NCBI GenBank assembly: GCA_003129525.1
Contig: CP029329.1
Span: 208,501-272,500 of the forward strand
Reading direction: 5' to 3'
Origin: Clostridium beijerinckii
Lineage (GTDB): Bacteria > Bacillota > Clostridia > Clostridiales > Clostridiaceae
Length of the DNA stretch: 64,000 nucleotides
Shown: positions 7,221 through 15,946 of the stretch, piece by piece
Position numbering within the stretch: the first letter of the stretch is position 1
Layout: each line of letters starts with the position of its first letter
The notes under the pieces: model-generated
What the model was told of the DNA's origin: nothing
Seen by the model: only the letters and a program-made list of their open reading frames with translations
Databases searched by the model: none
Made by a program: the position numbers and the translations under genes

Positions 7221-9785
7221 ATGGCAGTTAATAATAACGCAAAAGGAACTAGTAGTACTCCACGAAAGAAAAAGCCAAGAAAGAAAAAAAAATCAAGAAA
7301 AATATTTAAAGGCATATCTTTTGGTTTGCTATTTTGTTTTCTGGCAATTTTTGTAATAGGTGCAGGCTATGGTTTTGCTATTATAAAAACTACACCTCCT
7401 CTAAATGTTGAAGCCGTATTATCATTAAATCAACCTTCAAGCTTATATGATAGCAATGGAGACTTTATGGATAATCTTCATACAGATGAGGAACGTTATG
7501 TTATAGATTCAAAAAAAATACCTACTAACTTAAAAAATGCTTTTGTATCCATAGAAGATGAACGATTCTATTCACACAAAGGAGTAGATATTCAAAGAAT
7601 TTTAGGTGCAGCATTTCTAGATGTAAAGAAAATAATTACTGGGCAAAAAGGCTTACATGGAGCTTCTACATTAACTCAACAATTACTTAAGAATACTATT
7701 TTAACTAATGATGTTTCTTTAGAAAGAAAAATAAAAGAGGCTTATTTATCTATTAATTTAGAAAAAGCATTAACTAAAGATCAAATTTTAACAGCTTATT
7801 TGAACACAATCCCATTAGGCGGTCATGCATATGGAATAGAAGCTGCATCTTTATATTACTTTGGCAAAAGTGCTTCTAACTTATCACTTATTGAATGTGC
7901 ATATCTTGCCGGCATAACTCAAGCTCCAAGCTATTACATGGCTTATAATGAAAATAACCAAAAAGATCCTTCACCATATATTAATAGAACTATTACTGTC
8001 TTAAATCAGATGAACAAGTTTAATTATATTGATGAATCTCAATATAATAAGGCGGTTAATGATGTGAAAAATAACGGATTAGTATTTAAATCAAGTAAAA
8101 AAGACTATAGATTAAACTATGAATGGTTTGTATATCCTGCTGTATCTCAAGTAAAAGCAGATTTAAAAGAAAAATATAATTATACTGATGAAGAAGCATC
8201 AAAATTAATGGTTAATGGTGGTCTTAAAATTTATACATCAATGAACAGACAGCTTCAAGATTTTACTCAAGCTACTTTAGATGATTACAGTAATCTAGGA
8301 ATTAGTAATAAAGAAGCCTATGATAATGATGGTGTTCCTTTATTACAGGCATCTGCTACTATTATGGATTATAGAACAGGCAATGTAATTGCAATGGTTG
8401 GAGGACGTGGTAAACAACAACCACAATCAACCAATAGAGCTTATAATGATTTAAGGCCTATTGGCTCTTCAACTAAACCATTAACAGTATATGGACCTGG
8501 AATAGATCAAAAAATCATAACAGCTGCTACACCTATAGATGATGCTCCATTATCTGAACAGATCGGTAAAAAGTATCCGACTAGTGATGGACCTTATAAT
8601 CCTTTAAATTCTCCCAATGAATACTTAGGGCTCGTTTCTACAAGAGATGCTCTTACTCATTCTAAAAATGTTGATGCTGTTATAACTGAAGATAAGATTG
8701 GATTAAAAACCGGTATCTCTTATGGAGAAAAATTAGGACTAAAATATAATTCTGCCTCTAAGACATCAATTGCAGCTGTTGCATTAGGTCAATTTAATAA
8801 TGATCCTAATGATATAGATGGTGGTAATACTTCTGTCTTAGCCGGAGCATTTGGTACCTTTGGTAATAATGGTATATATACAAAACCTATATTATATACA
8901 AAAGTTATTGATGCGACAGGAAGGACTATACTTGAAAATACTAAGCCTAAACAAAATCAAGTTTTTTCCCCACAAACTTCATATATTCTGTATGATATGT
9001 TAAAGGGTCCAGTAACTGAGTATAATGCTACTGGTGCAAAATGGGGAGATATCCCTGTTGCTGGTAAGACTGGTACTACTTCTAATTCTACTGATTTATG
9101 GTTTTCAGGACTTTCACCGTACCTTTCTGGTTCTGTTTGGGTTGGATATGATAAACCTACAAAACTTCTTGGTAGTTCCAGTGGTTGCGCTGTCATTTGG
9201 GGAAAATTAATGGCTAAAGCACATAATGGTTTAAAGGTAACTGATATAGAAATACCTAATAATATAGCCAAAGTTAATGTTTGCAAGGATTCTGGATTAC
9301 TTCCTAGTTCATTATGTAGCCAAGATTCTAGAGGAAATAGAGTAATTGAAGAATTATTTATTGAAGGAACAGAACCAACAACAACATGCACTACTCACGT
9401 TGTTGCTAATGTAAATATATTGAGTAATAAACTTTCGACACCAGGAACACCTTCTTTCTTGACTAAAAGTGTAGTATTTATAAAAAAGGATAATCCTAAT
9501 CCTATCACAGCAGATTATTCTATGGTTTTACCGTCAGCTTATGACGTTGTAGCTGGAAATTCTGTGCCAGATGTAACTGGAGATTCATCTTCAACAAGTG
9601 TTACTATGAGTCCTCCTATTGTAAATAATCCTACTACACCTGATACTAGTAATGATAACAGTAATAACATTACTAATAGCACTAATGATAAGAAAAATAA
9701 CCATAAGAAAGATAATGCTAACACTCATAATTCTTTAGGTCCTGGTGATATTAATTCTGGAACTGCAGAGCAAACTCTAAATTAA
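7221..9785 (+). CDS. Class A penicillin-binding protein (transglycosylase/transpeptidase)
   Basis: Bifunctional peptidoglycan synthase of the PBP1A family, anchored in the membrane with both catalytic domains outside. A basic cytoplasmic tail (1-30) precedes one transmembrane helix (about 31-53). The GT51 glycosyltransferase has EDERFYSHKG (E112), GASTLTQQLLKN and AYLNTIPLGGHAYG. The transpeptidase has SSTK (serine 416), SKNVDAV and KTGTT. The last 100 residues form a Thr/Asn/Ser-rich tail typical of clostridial PBPs. AGGAGG lies seven bases before the ATG. Family-1 repeats in opposite orientation flank the gene, and a strong hairpin terminator follows. Full length at 854 aa. Confidence 0.95.
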   Translation: MAVNNNAKGTSSTPRKKKPRKKKKSRKIFKGISFGLLFCFLAIFVIGAGYGFAIIKTTPPLNVEAVLSLNQPSSLYDSNGDFMDNLHTDEERYVIDSKKIPTNLKNAFVSIEDERFYSHKGVDIQRILGAAFLDVKKIITGQKGLHGASTLTQQLLKNTILTNDVSLERKIKEAYLSINLEKALTKDQILTAYLNTIPLGGHAYGIEAASLYYFGKSASNLSLIECAYLAGITQAPSYYMAYNENNQKDPSPYINRTITVLNQMNKFNYIDESQYNKAVNDVKNNGLVFKSSKKDYRLNYEWFVYPAVSQVKADLKEKYNYTDEEASKLMVNGGLKIYTSMNRQLQDFTQATLDDYSNLGISNKEAYDNDGVPLLQASATIMDYRTGNVIAMVGGRGKQQPQSTNRAYNDLRPIGSSTKPLTVYGPGIDQKIITAATPIDDAPLSEQIGKKYPTSDGPYNPLNSPNEYLGLVSTRDALTHSKNVDAVITEDKIGLKTGISYGEKLGLKYNSASKTSIAAVALGQFNNDPNDIDGGNTSVLAGAFGTFGNNGIYTKPILYTKVIDATGRTILENTKPKQNQVFSPQTSYILYDMLKGPVTEYNATGAKWGDIPVAGKTGTTSNSTDLWFSGLSPYLSGSVWVGYDKPTKLLGSSSGCAVIWGKLMAKAHNGLKVTDIEIPNNIAKVNVCKDSGLLPSSLCSQDSRGNRVIEELFIEGTEPTTTCTTHVVANVNILSNKLSTPGTPSFLTKSVVFIKKDNPNPITADYSMVLPSAYDVVAGNSVPDVTGDSSSTSVTMSPPIVNNPTTPDTSNDNSNNITNSTNDKKNNHKKDNANTHNSLGPGDINSGTAEQTLN

Positions 9786-9803
9786 GAAAGTACTTCATAA
9801 TAT

Positions 9804-9841
9804 AAAAGAGATGATAATCATTACTGATTATCATCTCTTTT
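9804..9841 (+). terminator. Terminator after PBP gene
   Basis: Perfect 17-bp stem AAAAGAGATGATAATCA/TGATTATCATCTCTTTT with loop TTAC, 18 bases after the stop codon. The A/T flanks would let it work in both directions. Confidence 0.88.
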
Positions 9842-9849
9842 ATATTAAT

Positions 9850-10059
9850 TTATCTGATAGCTAGCATCCGTAACACTCCCACTATATATGAAACTCCTCT
9901 TCCTAAAATCAGAGGAGTAAGCGATTCACACTAAATCATAGATTTAGGTTCTCTGCTTAACTGGGAGATAACGGCTGCACGCTCCTAGACGGGGTGCCCC
10001 TTGAGGGTATAAGTTCAACTAAGATTCAGATGGGGATCAAATCCCATCTGAATCAAGTT
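9850..10059 (-). repeat. Family-1 structured repeat, copy B (long form)
   Basis: Reverse-complement orientation: GATAGCTAGCATCCGTAACA, then an extra hairpin block (CTCCTCTTCC...AGAGGAGTAAGCGATTCACA), GATAACGGCTGCACGCTCCT, TTGAGG, AAGTTCAACTAAGATTCAG and a hairpin made of GATTCAGATGGG and CCCATCTGAATC. It shares the extra block with copy C at 20016-20196. The edge meets the stop of the next gene. Confidence 0.65.
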
Positions 10060-10917
10060 TCACTTGATTATTGCTTCTTTTTCTGCCCCATCTTTTAATA
10101 TATTTAATATATTTCCATTTTCAGAACTCACAAAAATTTTCCAACTAATATTTACATCCTTATCATTTTTACCATCTATATTTACAATATAACAAACTTC
10201 ATATATTTTACTTGCATCCTTATCTATTTTATTATCTGCATAAACTAAATCGGTCTCATTCTTAACAATACCGTCCTTATTAAACTTTTGAAAGTATTCT
10301 AATGCTACCTTTTTAGCTTCTTCATCAGAAAGGTTTATTACAGATTCTTTGCATTCTCTTTGCATCGTTGAATTCGAATATCCATCCAGAAAACCACTTT
10401 CTTTGTCAATATTTAATTTTATCTCATCAAAATAAAATGGATGTCCATCTTTTTGTTTTGTATATATAAATGAATAATAGGGTAAATATTTCGAGTCATC
10501 ATTACTATTAATTGTCTTTAATACTACGTCTCCATTATATATGTTTTCTAAATATTTCTCCGCTAAAATCCTAGCATCCTGTAAATTAAATTTAGTTGTA
10601 TTGGTTGGAATTTCTTTTCTAGCAAAACCAATTACATTATTGTTTTTATCTAAATCTATACCAAAACTTTGAGTTATTATACTTCTATAAACTAGATCGT
10701 TCTGACTATTTAATATTTTAATTCTCTCATATTTTATAGCATCTAACTTTTGTTCAGTACATATTGCATTAATTGAATATAGATTAGTTATAAAGCTTTT
10801 AGATGCTTTAATATCTCGTGAACCAGGTCCAATAAAATTATATAGTATTATAACTATAATTATAAGAAGGAATAATAAAGTAATACTCCCTATAATACTA
10901 GCTTTTTTAAATTTCAT
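10060..10917 (-). CDS. Membrane-anchored protein, PepSY/YcdB-like
   Basis: A single N-terminal helix (about residues 9-30, IIGSITLLFLLIIIVIILYNFI) anchors a 255-residue extracellular part. Two stretches look like PepSY-type modules: FNLQDARILAEKYLENIYNGDVVLKTI with KLNIDKESGFLDGYS, and LSDEEAKKVALEYFQKF with WKIFVSSENGNILNIL. Such modules occur in germination and peptidase-inhibitor proteins (YpeB, YcdB). The family is not certain and no catalytic residues can be assigned. GGAGG lies six bases before the ATG. It stands alone between the family-1 repeat and ndk. Confidence 0.55.
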   Translation of the reverse strand: MKFKKASIIGSITLLFLLIIIVIILYNFIGPGSRDIKASKSFITNLYSINAICTEQKLDAIKYERIKILNSQNDLVYRSIITQSFGIDLDKNNNVIGFARKEIPTNTTKFNLQDARILAEKYLENIYNGDVVLKTINSNDDSKYLPYYSFIYTKQKDGHPFYFDEIKLNIDKESGFLDGYSNSTMQRECKESVINLSDEEAKKVALEYFQKFNKDGIVKNETDLVYADNKIDKDASKIYEVCYIVNIDGKNDKDVNISWKIFVSSENGNILNILKDGAEKEAIIK

Positions 10918-11137
10918 TAATAACCTCCTATACTAAGTTCTTATTTTATTATATCATATTTCGACATATTAAAGAAATTAACACGCAAAGATGCATTGTA
11001 TGTTTTGAATACGTTTTAAATATTTAATCTTCCCTAATCCGATTAAGATAAAATATTATATATTCACTTTACTAATAATTTTTCTAAAAAATTCTCATGA
11101 CTTGAATTATTCTTAAATTTAGCTTATTCAAACGTAT
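10918..11137. other. AT-rich spacer, nothing recognised
   Basis: This is the promoter region for the PepSY-like gene on the minus strand. No ORF, RNA motif or long repeat was seen here. Confidence 0.5.
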
Positions 11138-11186
11138 AAAAATGCTTGTTCTTTAGAATTAAATTATTCCTAGAACAAGCATTTTT
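11138..11186. terminator. Hairpin terminator downstream of ndk
   Basis: Stem AAAAATGCTTGTTCT/AGAACAAGCATTTTT with a 19-base loop. On the minus strand it lies about 120 bases after the ndk stop and has a T run on both sides. Confidence 0.75.
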
Positions 11187-11305
11187 AATGGATTCCTATA
11201 TATTCTAATTAATAATTTAATATAAAACTTTTGTAGGATTTTTAATAATCCAATTATTGAAATGTATTATCTAAATTAGCACATATATATTTTTATAATT
11301 TATTG

Positions 11306-11725
11306 TTACTTATGATTTTCTACTTCTGGAAACCATAACGCAATTTCTTCTTTTGCGCTTTCTACAGTATCAGATGCATGAACACAGTTTTCTGTTTTAC
11401 TTCTCGCATATCTATGCCTTATAGTTCCTTCAGCAGCATCAGTTGGACTAGTTGCGCCATTAATATGTCTTACTCTCGACACTGCATCTTCACCTTTTAA
11501 AATTATTGCACATAACGGACTTCTTGTTATAAACGTTATAAGTTCTTCATAAAAATCTTTTCCTTTATGTTGACAGTAATGTTTTTCTGCAATTTCTCTC
11601 GTAGCTTGCATAAGTTTTAGTTCTACTATTTTCAATTCATTAGCTTCATAACAGCTTATAATATTTCCTATTATGTTTCTTTCGACTCCATCCGGTTTAA
11701 TTAATACTACGCTTTTTTGAATCAT
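11306..11725 (-). CDS. ndk: Nucleoside-diphosphate kinase
   Basis: Transfers the gamma-phosphate between nucleoside tri- and diphosphates through a phosphohistidine and so balances NTP and dNTP pools. Family motifs are complete: KPDGVERNIIGNII, NGATSPTDAAEGTIRHRYA and the active-site histidine in ENCVHASDTVESAKEEI. At 139 aa it is slightly shorter than the common 149-aa form because the loop after SPLCAIILKGEDAVSRVRH is compact. GGGCTTAAG precedes the ATG. Monocistronic, with a hairpin terminator downstream. Confidence 0.95.
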   Translation of the reverse strand: MIQKSVVLIKPDGVERNIIGNIISCYEANELKIVELKLMQATREIAEKHYCQHKGKDFYEELITFITRSPLCAIILKGEDAVSRVRHINGATSPTDAAEGTIRHRYARSKTENCVHASDTVESAKEEIALWFPEVENHK

Positions 11726-11908
11726 CTTAAGCCCTCCATATAATGTAAATTATTTGATATTATTGCCCACTATATGAATATTATACTAAACATTCTGAAA
11801 ATTTAAAATACTTTTATAACTTTATTCCATATTTATTATATTATGATATAATTTTTTTAGAAATAAAAGTTGAAATTTATGATTCTGAAAGAAATCTGGA
11901 GGATAATA

Positions 11909-12181
11909 ATGGTTAGATATTCAATAATAGTAGATGGTAAAGTACAAGGCGTTGGCTTTCGATATTTTACTCAAATTGCAGCTCATCCATTAAATTTAAC
12001 TGGTTGGTGTGAAAACCTTATGGATGGTAAAGTAAAAATTGAAATTCAAGGATCAGAAGAAGACATTCATTCATTTATCTCTAAAATAAAAGAAGGAAAT
12101 AATTTTTGTAGAGTTGATGATATAGATTTAATTAGTATTCCTCTAATAAATTGTGAAAAAAAATATAAAATTAAATATTAG
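11909..12181 (+). CDS. acyP: Acylphosphatase
   Basis: Small cytosolic enzyme that hydrolyses carboxyl-phosphate bonds in acyl phosphates. The signature GKVQGVGFRYFTQ contains the catalytic arginine, and GWCENLMDGKVKIEIQG carries the catalytic asparagine. An ORF extends 13 codons upstream, but the ATG at 11909 is chosen: TCTGGAGGAT places a strong ribosome site immediately before it and the protein then starts MVRYSIIVDG like its relatives. About 90 aa, as expected. Divergent from ndk. Confidence 0.93.
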   Translation: MVRYSIIVDGKVQGVGFRYFTQIAAHPLNLTGWCENLMDGKVKIEIQGSEEDIHSFISKIKEGNNFCRVDDIDLISIPLINCEKKYKIKY

Positions 12182-12219
12182 CTTAGGTATATGAAAGAAA
12201 TATTTATAATAAAAAATAA

Positions 12220-12248
12220 AAACACAAATCTTCATTAGATTTGTGTTT
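12220..12248. terminator. Bidirectional terminator between acyP and PHP gene
   Basis: Stem AAACACAAATCT/AGATTTGTGTTT with a five-base loop. The minus-strand exit has the better T run, so it can end both convergent genes. Confidence 0.8.
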
Positions 12249-12299
12249 AAAAAGTTTTTAGTTGCACTTTAAAGTTCTTGATTTCGCTTAGCGCTTTTT

Positions 12300-13031
12300 T
12301 TATATGTGCAAATCTTCTAATCTTCCTTTTTTCTTTAATTTTAATAACAATTCATTTGGATCTTTATTTATTATAAGCTCTTCTGGAAAATCTATTGATT
12401 CAAGCATATTAACAGCTTCTGTAAATTCTCCTATTCGAGTACAAAAATGTGCATCACTATTTATTATTAATTTAGCACCATATTTCTTACACAATAATGC
12501 TATTTCTTTGCAATTACTATGACTTCCAATTCTAGATGTAGTAAATGAACTATTATTAATTTCTATTAAAACATCATTTTCTAAAGCACATTTTATTACC
12601 TCTTCAAAATTAACTGGAACTCCTGGGTTTCCAAGATGACCTATTATATCAATCTTTCCATTTTTAATTGTATTTATAAAAGCTCTAGTGTTTTCTTCAA
12701 TATTTCCCACCTTATATACTTCGTCATGTATACTTCCAATTACAATATCCAATTTGTCTAATGTAATATCATCCATATCTAAGTTTCCATCGTAATCAAT
12801 TATGTTAGCTTCTGTTCCATAAAGCATAGTTACTCCATAAAGCTCTCGTGGTAATACCTTATAATTGTTGAAATACCAAATATGTGGAGAATGCGGCATA
12901 CTAATTCCATGTTCTGTAGTTCCAAGTACTTTTATTCCCTTTTCAGAAGCAGCTTTTGCATTTTCCATTAATGTTGAATAAGCATGCCCACTAGCTATAG
13001 TGTGAGTATGTACATCTAATTCATATTTCAT
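12300..13031 (-). CDS. PHP-domain phosphatase (YcdX-like)
   Basis: Metal-dependent phosphoesterase of the PHP superfamily, closest to the YcdX group. Metal ligands visible in order: HTHT (H8, H10), the TTEHG histidine, the EAN glutamate, the GSIHDE histidine, the HLGNP histidine and the NSDAHF aspartate/histidine pair near the C-terminus. Length 243 aa matches the group. AAGGGTGAT precedes the ATG. The natural substrate of YcdX proteins is not settled. Monocistronic, convergent with acyP. Confidence 0.88.
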   Translation of the reverse strand: MKYELDVHTHTIASGHAYSTLMENAKAASEKGIKVLGTTEHGISMPHSPHIWYFNNYKVLPRELYGVTMLYGTEANIIDYDGNLDMDDITLDKLDIVIGSIHDEVYKVGNIEENTRAFINTIKNGKIDIIGHLGNPGVPVNFEEVIKCALENDVLIEINNSSFTTSRIGSHSNCKEIALLCKKYGAKLIINSDAHFCTRIGEFTEAVNMLESIDFPEELIINKDPNELLLKLKKKGRLEDLHI

Positions 13032-13440
13032 TAAATCACCCTTTTTTATTTATTTCTTAAACTTCAAATTTAACCTCTGTTAAATTTAAAGTTTTGTCAT
13101 ACAATTAATGAGATTAAAAATATGTTTACTATTCATTAATTATAGTTTCTTTAATTATTATATTATCATACTTGCTCTAACTATTAAACTGTGTCAAAAC
13201 AATGTAACCATTTACCTATTATATTAATTTTAACTTTTTTTATTAATTGGATTATTATTAGTTTTTAATTTAGTAACTAATATCAGATTTCTTTTATGGT
13301 CATAATCAATAGAGATAGTTATAAAAAGTTCTTTCCATATAAGCTTCTGATTTCTTATTAAGTTAAATCATAATGTAAAGAAATTAATACTTCATTTGAT
13401 ATAATAAGCCTTAATAGTTTTATTCGCAAGTTGATTCCCC
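13032..13440. other. AT-rich spacer, promoters only
   Basis: About 400 bases between the divergent PHP and HAD genes. I see AT-rich sequence with a TTAACAGAGG-type short hairpin near 13071-13090 (AACCTCTGTTAAATT) and no ORF or RNA motif. Confidence 0.4.
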
Positions 13441-13479
13441 TACTTTAAATAGGTTATAATAATATGGTATTTATTTAGG

Positions 13480-13553
13480 TTGAGGCACGTTCAAAAAATA
13501 GTTTGCCAATATGATTTGTATATTGGAATTGTTATTTTATATCATGTTCCTTA
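13480..13553. repeat. Family-3 hairpin repeat, short copy
   Basis: GGCACGTTCAAAAAATAG begins an imperfect hairpin whose centre is CCAATAT/ATATTGG. The ends and the CCAATATGAT block resemble GGTCAAAAAATAAATAGCC with CAGTATGAT at 29942-29970 and the outer part of the element at 26351-26505. Confidence 0.4.
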
Positions 13554-13591
13554 TTAAAAATAAATCAGTTTTAGACTAAATAAAAAATGAA

Positions 13592-13688
13592 AAGGAGGAG
13601 TTACTATTCACTTTAAATATAGTATAAACTTATATTTAAAATGAGACTTACTATTATTTATTCTTATTTTGAATAGTACAAAAAATAT
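13592..13688 (+). promoter_or_regulatory. Structured leader separating a strong SD from the HAD start
   Basis: AAGGAGG (13592-13598) lies 90 bases before the only possible ATG (13689). In between, TACTATTCA (13602-13610) pairs with TGAATAGTA (13670-13678), and inside it TTTAAATATA (13612-13621) pairs with TATATTTAAA (13631-13640). The outer stem would bring the SD to about 13 bases from the ATG. The inner stem instead places it next to an 11-codon ORF (13641-13676). Confidence 0.45.
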
Positions 13689-14462
13689 ATGATTAAATTA
13701 ATTGCAACAGATATGGATGGAACTTTATTAGATGAAAATGGATACTTACCAGAAGGGTTTACTGACGTTTTAGATCGTTTAAGAGCAAATGGTATTAAGT
13801 TAGTTATTGCTAGTGGTAGACCTTATTACACATTACAAACCAACTTTGGGCCTATGGGAAGATATTTATCTTATATATGCGAAAATGGTGCTTTAGTTGT
13901 TGATAACAATGAGATAATATATAAAAATATTATTGCTAATGATATGGTTCAAAATATAATTACTGAAGTAAAAAAAGTTAAGTCCAATGCTTTAGTTTTA
14001 TGTTCACCTAATTGTGCATATGCTGAAAATTATTCTGAAGAACAGTTAACTGAAATCAAGAAATATTATACTACTTTAAAGATTGTAGATGATCTAAGTA
14101 ACGTTAACGATGATATAATTAAAATTACCATTTGTAACTTAGAAGGTGCTGATAATACTTTAGATGGTAAATTTAAAGATCATCTTAACATAGTCTCTAC
14201 TGCATCAATATGGATTGATATTATGAATAATGGTGTAAATAAAGGAATCGCTCTAAAAAACTTAATGGATACTGATAATATTTCAAAAGAAGAGACTATG
14301 GTTCTTGGAGACTATTATAATGATATAGAAATGCTAGAGCAAGCTGAATACAGTTTTGTAATGGAAAATGCTCCAGACGACATGAAACAATATGGGAAAT
14401 ACATAGCTGCAAGTAATGTAGAACATGGAGTTTTAAGAGCTATACTTGAATATGCTCTTTAA
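13689..14462 (+). CDS. Cof-type HAD phosphatase
   Basis: Haloacid-dehalogenase superfamily hydrolase of the Cof/YwtE/YkrA type, which dephosphorylates sugar phosphates, FMN or similar small substrates. Motif I DMDGTLLDENG (nucleophile D8), motif II VIASGRP, motif III lysine in NKGIALKNL, and motif IV GDYYNDIEML are present; the tail VMENAPDDMKQYGKYIAAS with NVEHGV is typical. The start cannot lie downstream because motif I begins at residue 8, and an in-frame stop (13674) excludes an upstream start. No normal ribosome site is next to this ATG; see the leader entry. Physiological substrate unknown. Confidence 0.9.
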   Translation: MIKLIATDMDGTLLDENGYLPEGFTDVLDRLRANGIKLVIASGRPYYTLQTNFGPMGRYLSYICENGALVVDNNEIIYKNIIANDMVQNIITEVKKVKSNALVLCSPNCAYAENYSEEQLTEIKKYYTTLKIVDDLSNVNDDIIKITICNLEGADNTLDGKFKDHLNIVSTASIWIDIMNNGVNKGIALKNLMDTDNISKEETMVLGDYYNDIEMLEQAEYSFVMENAPDDMKQYGKYIAASNVEHGVLRAILEYAL

Positions 14463-14473
14463 AACAATCTCAT

Positions 14474-14814
14474 ATTCTATGGGTATTGCGCAACATAGAT
14501 ACCAAAAGTGGACGTTAAGGGGTTAATTCTATAAATTACCGAAATGAAGGTCATGCATTTGTTCGGGTTACTGAGGATTTAGCTGTGAATTTCTAACAGT
14601 AGGAGTTGTACCCATTTCTACATGCTCCCAATATACATTGGGACAAGTAAAAATGGAACAACTTCTACTGAAGAAATATCTACAGCTAAATCCTCTGATG
14701 TAACGCCTCCACAAAAGCATGACCTTCATTTCTGGTACATAATAAATTAAATATAAGTATAACTTTAGAGACGGTATCTATGGGCAATTTCTCATTAAGA
14801 TATGCCTATAGAAT
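14474..14814. repeat. Long imperfect hairpin element, family 2 copy G
   Basis: The whole 340-base segment is self-complementary. The left arm has ATTCTATGGG, CATAGATACC, CGAAATGAAGGTCATGCAT, GAGGATTTAGCTGTGAAT and AGTAGGAGTTGT. The right arm, read in reverse complement, has ATTCTATAGG, CATAGATACC, AGAAATGAAGGTCATGCTT, GAGGATTTAGCTGTAGAT and AGTAGAAGTTGT. There is no ORF. The two arms differ at many positions yet keep pairing. It shares an inner block with the element at 15014-15304. Confidence 0.75.
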
Positions 14815-15013
14815 ATTTTTCAATTCTCGCTCCATATATATTCTCTTTCTTTATTTTCCTATTACTTCAAGTATTTCACTCATTCAATGCCTAAAGAAGT
14901 CGTATTGCTATCACTTTAAGTATTATATATTAAACTACTTTTCTTAATATTAGAATATACCTAAAAATCACGGTTATAGAATACTTTATTATATGCATTG
15001 TCAACCTCAGAAA

Positions 15014-15304
15014 TATAAAAATACTTGCACGAATAAGGCTTAATTTAAAATTACACTAAACAAAGAAATCAGAGTTATGCTTTGCGCAACGTTGCATCAG
15101 AGAATTTTCTGGGTATATTTCTTCATTAGAAGTTGTTCCAAAGATGCTTGTTCAAAGCTGCGGCTTTGAGGCTAGCACTTTGGGCACAACTTCTAATGTT
15201 AGAAATATCCAGAAAATTCTCAGCAACTGGAGCAAACGCATAACTCTGATTTCGGTTGTTAAGCCGTAAATTTAAATTATCCTCACACTGCAAGTATTTT
15301 TATA
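15014..15304. repeat. Long imperfect hairpin element, family 2 copy H
   Basis: Outer arms TATAAAAATACTTGCA (15014-15029) and TGCAAGTATTTTTATA (15289-15304) are perfect complements. Pairing continues inward: AATCAGAGTTATGC/GCATAACTCTGATT, GAGAATTTTCTGG/CCAGAAAATTCTC, ATTAGAAGTTGT/ACAACTTCTAAT. A small hairpin, CAAAGC/GGCTTTG, sits near the tip. Block ATTTCTTCATTAGAAGTTGTTCC matches, with changes, the right arm of copy G. No ORF. Confidence 0.78.
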
Positions 15305-15344
15305 TTTCGTCTGATTCGCAATCCCCGTAATTGTGGGATATTCT

Positions 15345-15848
15345 TTACATTTCATTTAGCATCCAGATAAAGAAGTTTAAGACTCCAGCATATATAAGCC
15401 AAATTAAATATGGAACGAGTAATAATGCTACTTTCTTTCCAGCCTTTTTGTAAAATCTTTTTATTGTTAATATCACAAATAAAATCAACAATACAAGCTC
15501 TAAAAATGCCAATCCGTATAGCTTAAATCCAAAGAAAATGAATGTCCATAAGAAATTTAGCAATAATTGTATAGCATAAACAAATAATGCTGAGCTCACA
15601 TCAATATTATCATATTTTAGTACGTATACCTTATATGAAGCTATTCCCATAAGTATATAAAGTATTGTCCAAACAATTGGAAATACTATTGATGGCGGAG
15701 CAAAAATAGGTTTAACTAAATCTCCATATATTAAATTCATATTAGGAATAAGTAATGATGTAATTCCACCTAATAAAAGTGGAATTCCTATTGATATAAT
15801 TAATGCCATAAATCTAATTTTCTTCTTTTCTCTTGATTTATTTATCAT
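15345..15848 (-). CDS. tspO: TspO/MBR-family membrane protein
   Basis: Five-helix membrane protein of the translocator-protein (benzodiazepine-receptor) family, which binds porphyrins and sterol-like ligands and is linked to stress handling of tetrapyrroles. Hydrophobic segments begin with LIISIGIPLLLGGITSLLI and end with LVPYLIWLIYAGVLNFFIWML. The family's FAPPSIVFPIVWTILYILMG block and the LNFLWTFIFFG block are clear. Length 167 aa is typical. A ribosome site (GAGGTGGTAA) precedes the ATG. No haem gene lies nearby. Confidence 0.9.
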   Translation of the reverse strand: MINKSREKKKIRFMALIISIGIPLLLGGITSLLIPNMNLIYGDLVKPIFAPPSIVFPIVWTILYILMGIASYKVYVLKYDNIDVSSALFVYAIQLLLNFLWTFIFFGFKLYGLAFLELVLLILFVILTIKRFYKKAGKKVALLLVPYLIWLIYAGVLNFFIWMLNEM

Positions 15849-15946
15849 ATATTACCACCTCAAGTTTTAAGTAATTTTTTAATTTCACATAACCACTATA
15901 ATATATGTGCGTCCACTTAAAACTATGTATACTTAATAATAAGTAA

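Noticed and set aside
9025..9391. ORFs overlapping the PBP gene on both strands
   Set aside because: They lie inside an intact PBP with complete catalytic motifs; they are frame shadows.
14474..15304. CRISPR array
   Set aside because: The repeats are long inverted arms, not short direct repeats with unique spacers; no cas genes in the window.
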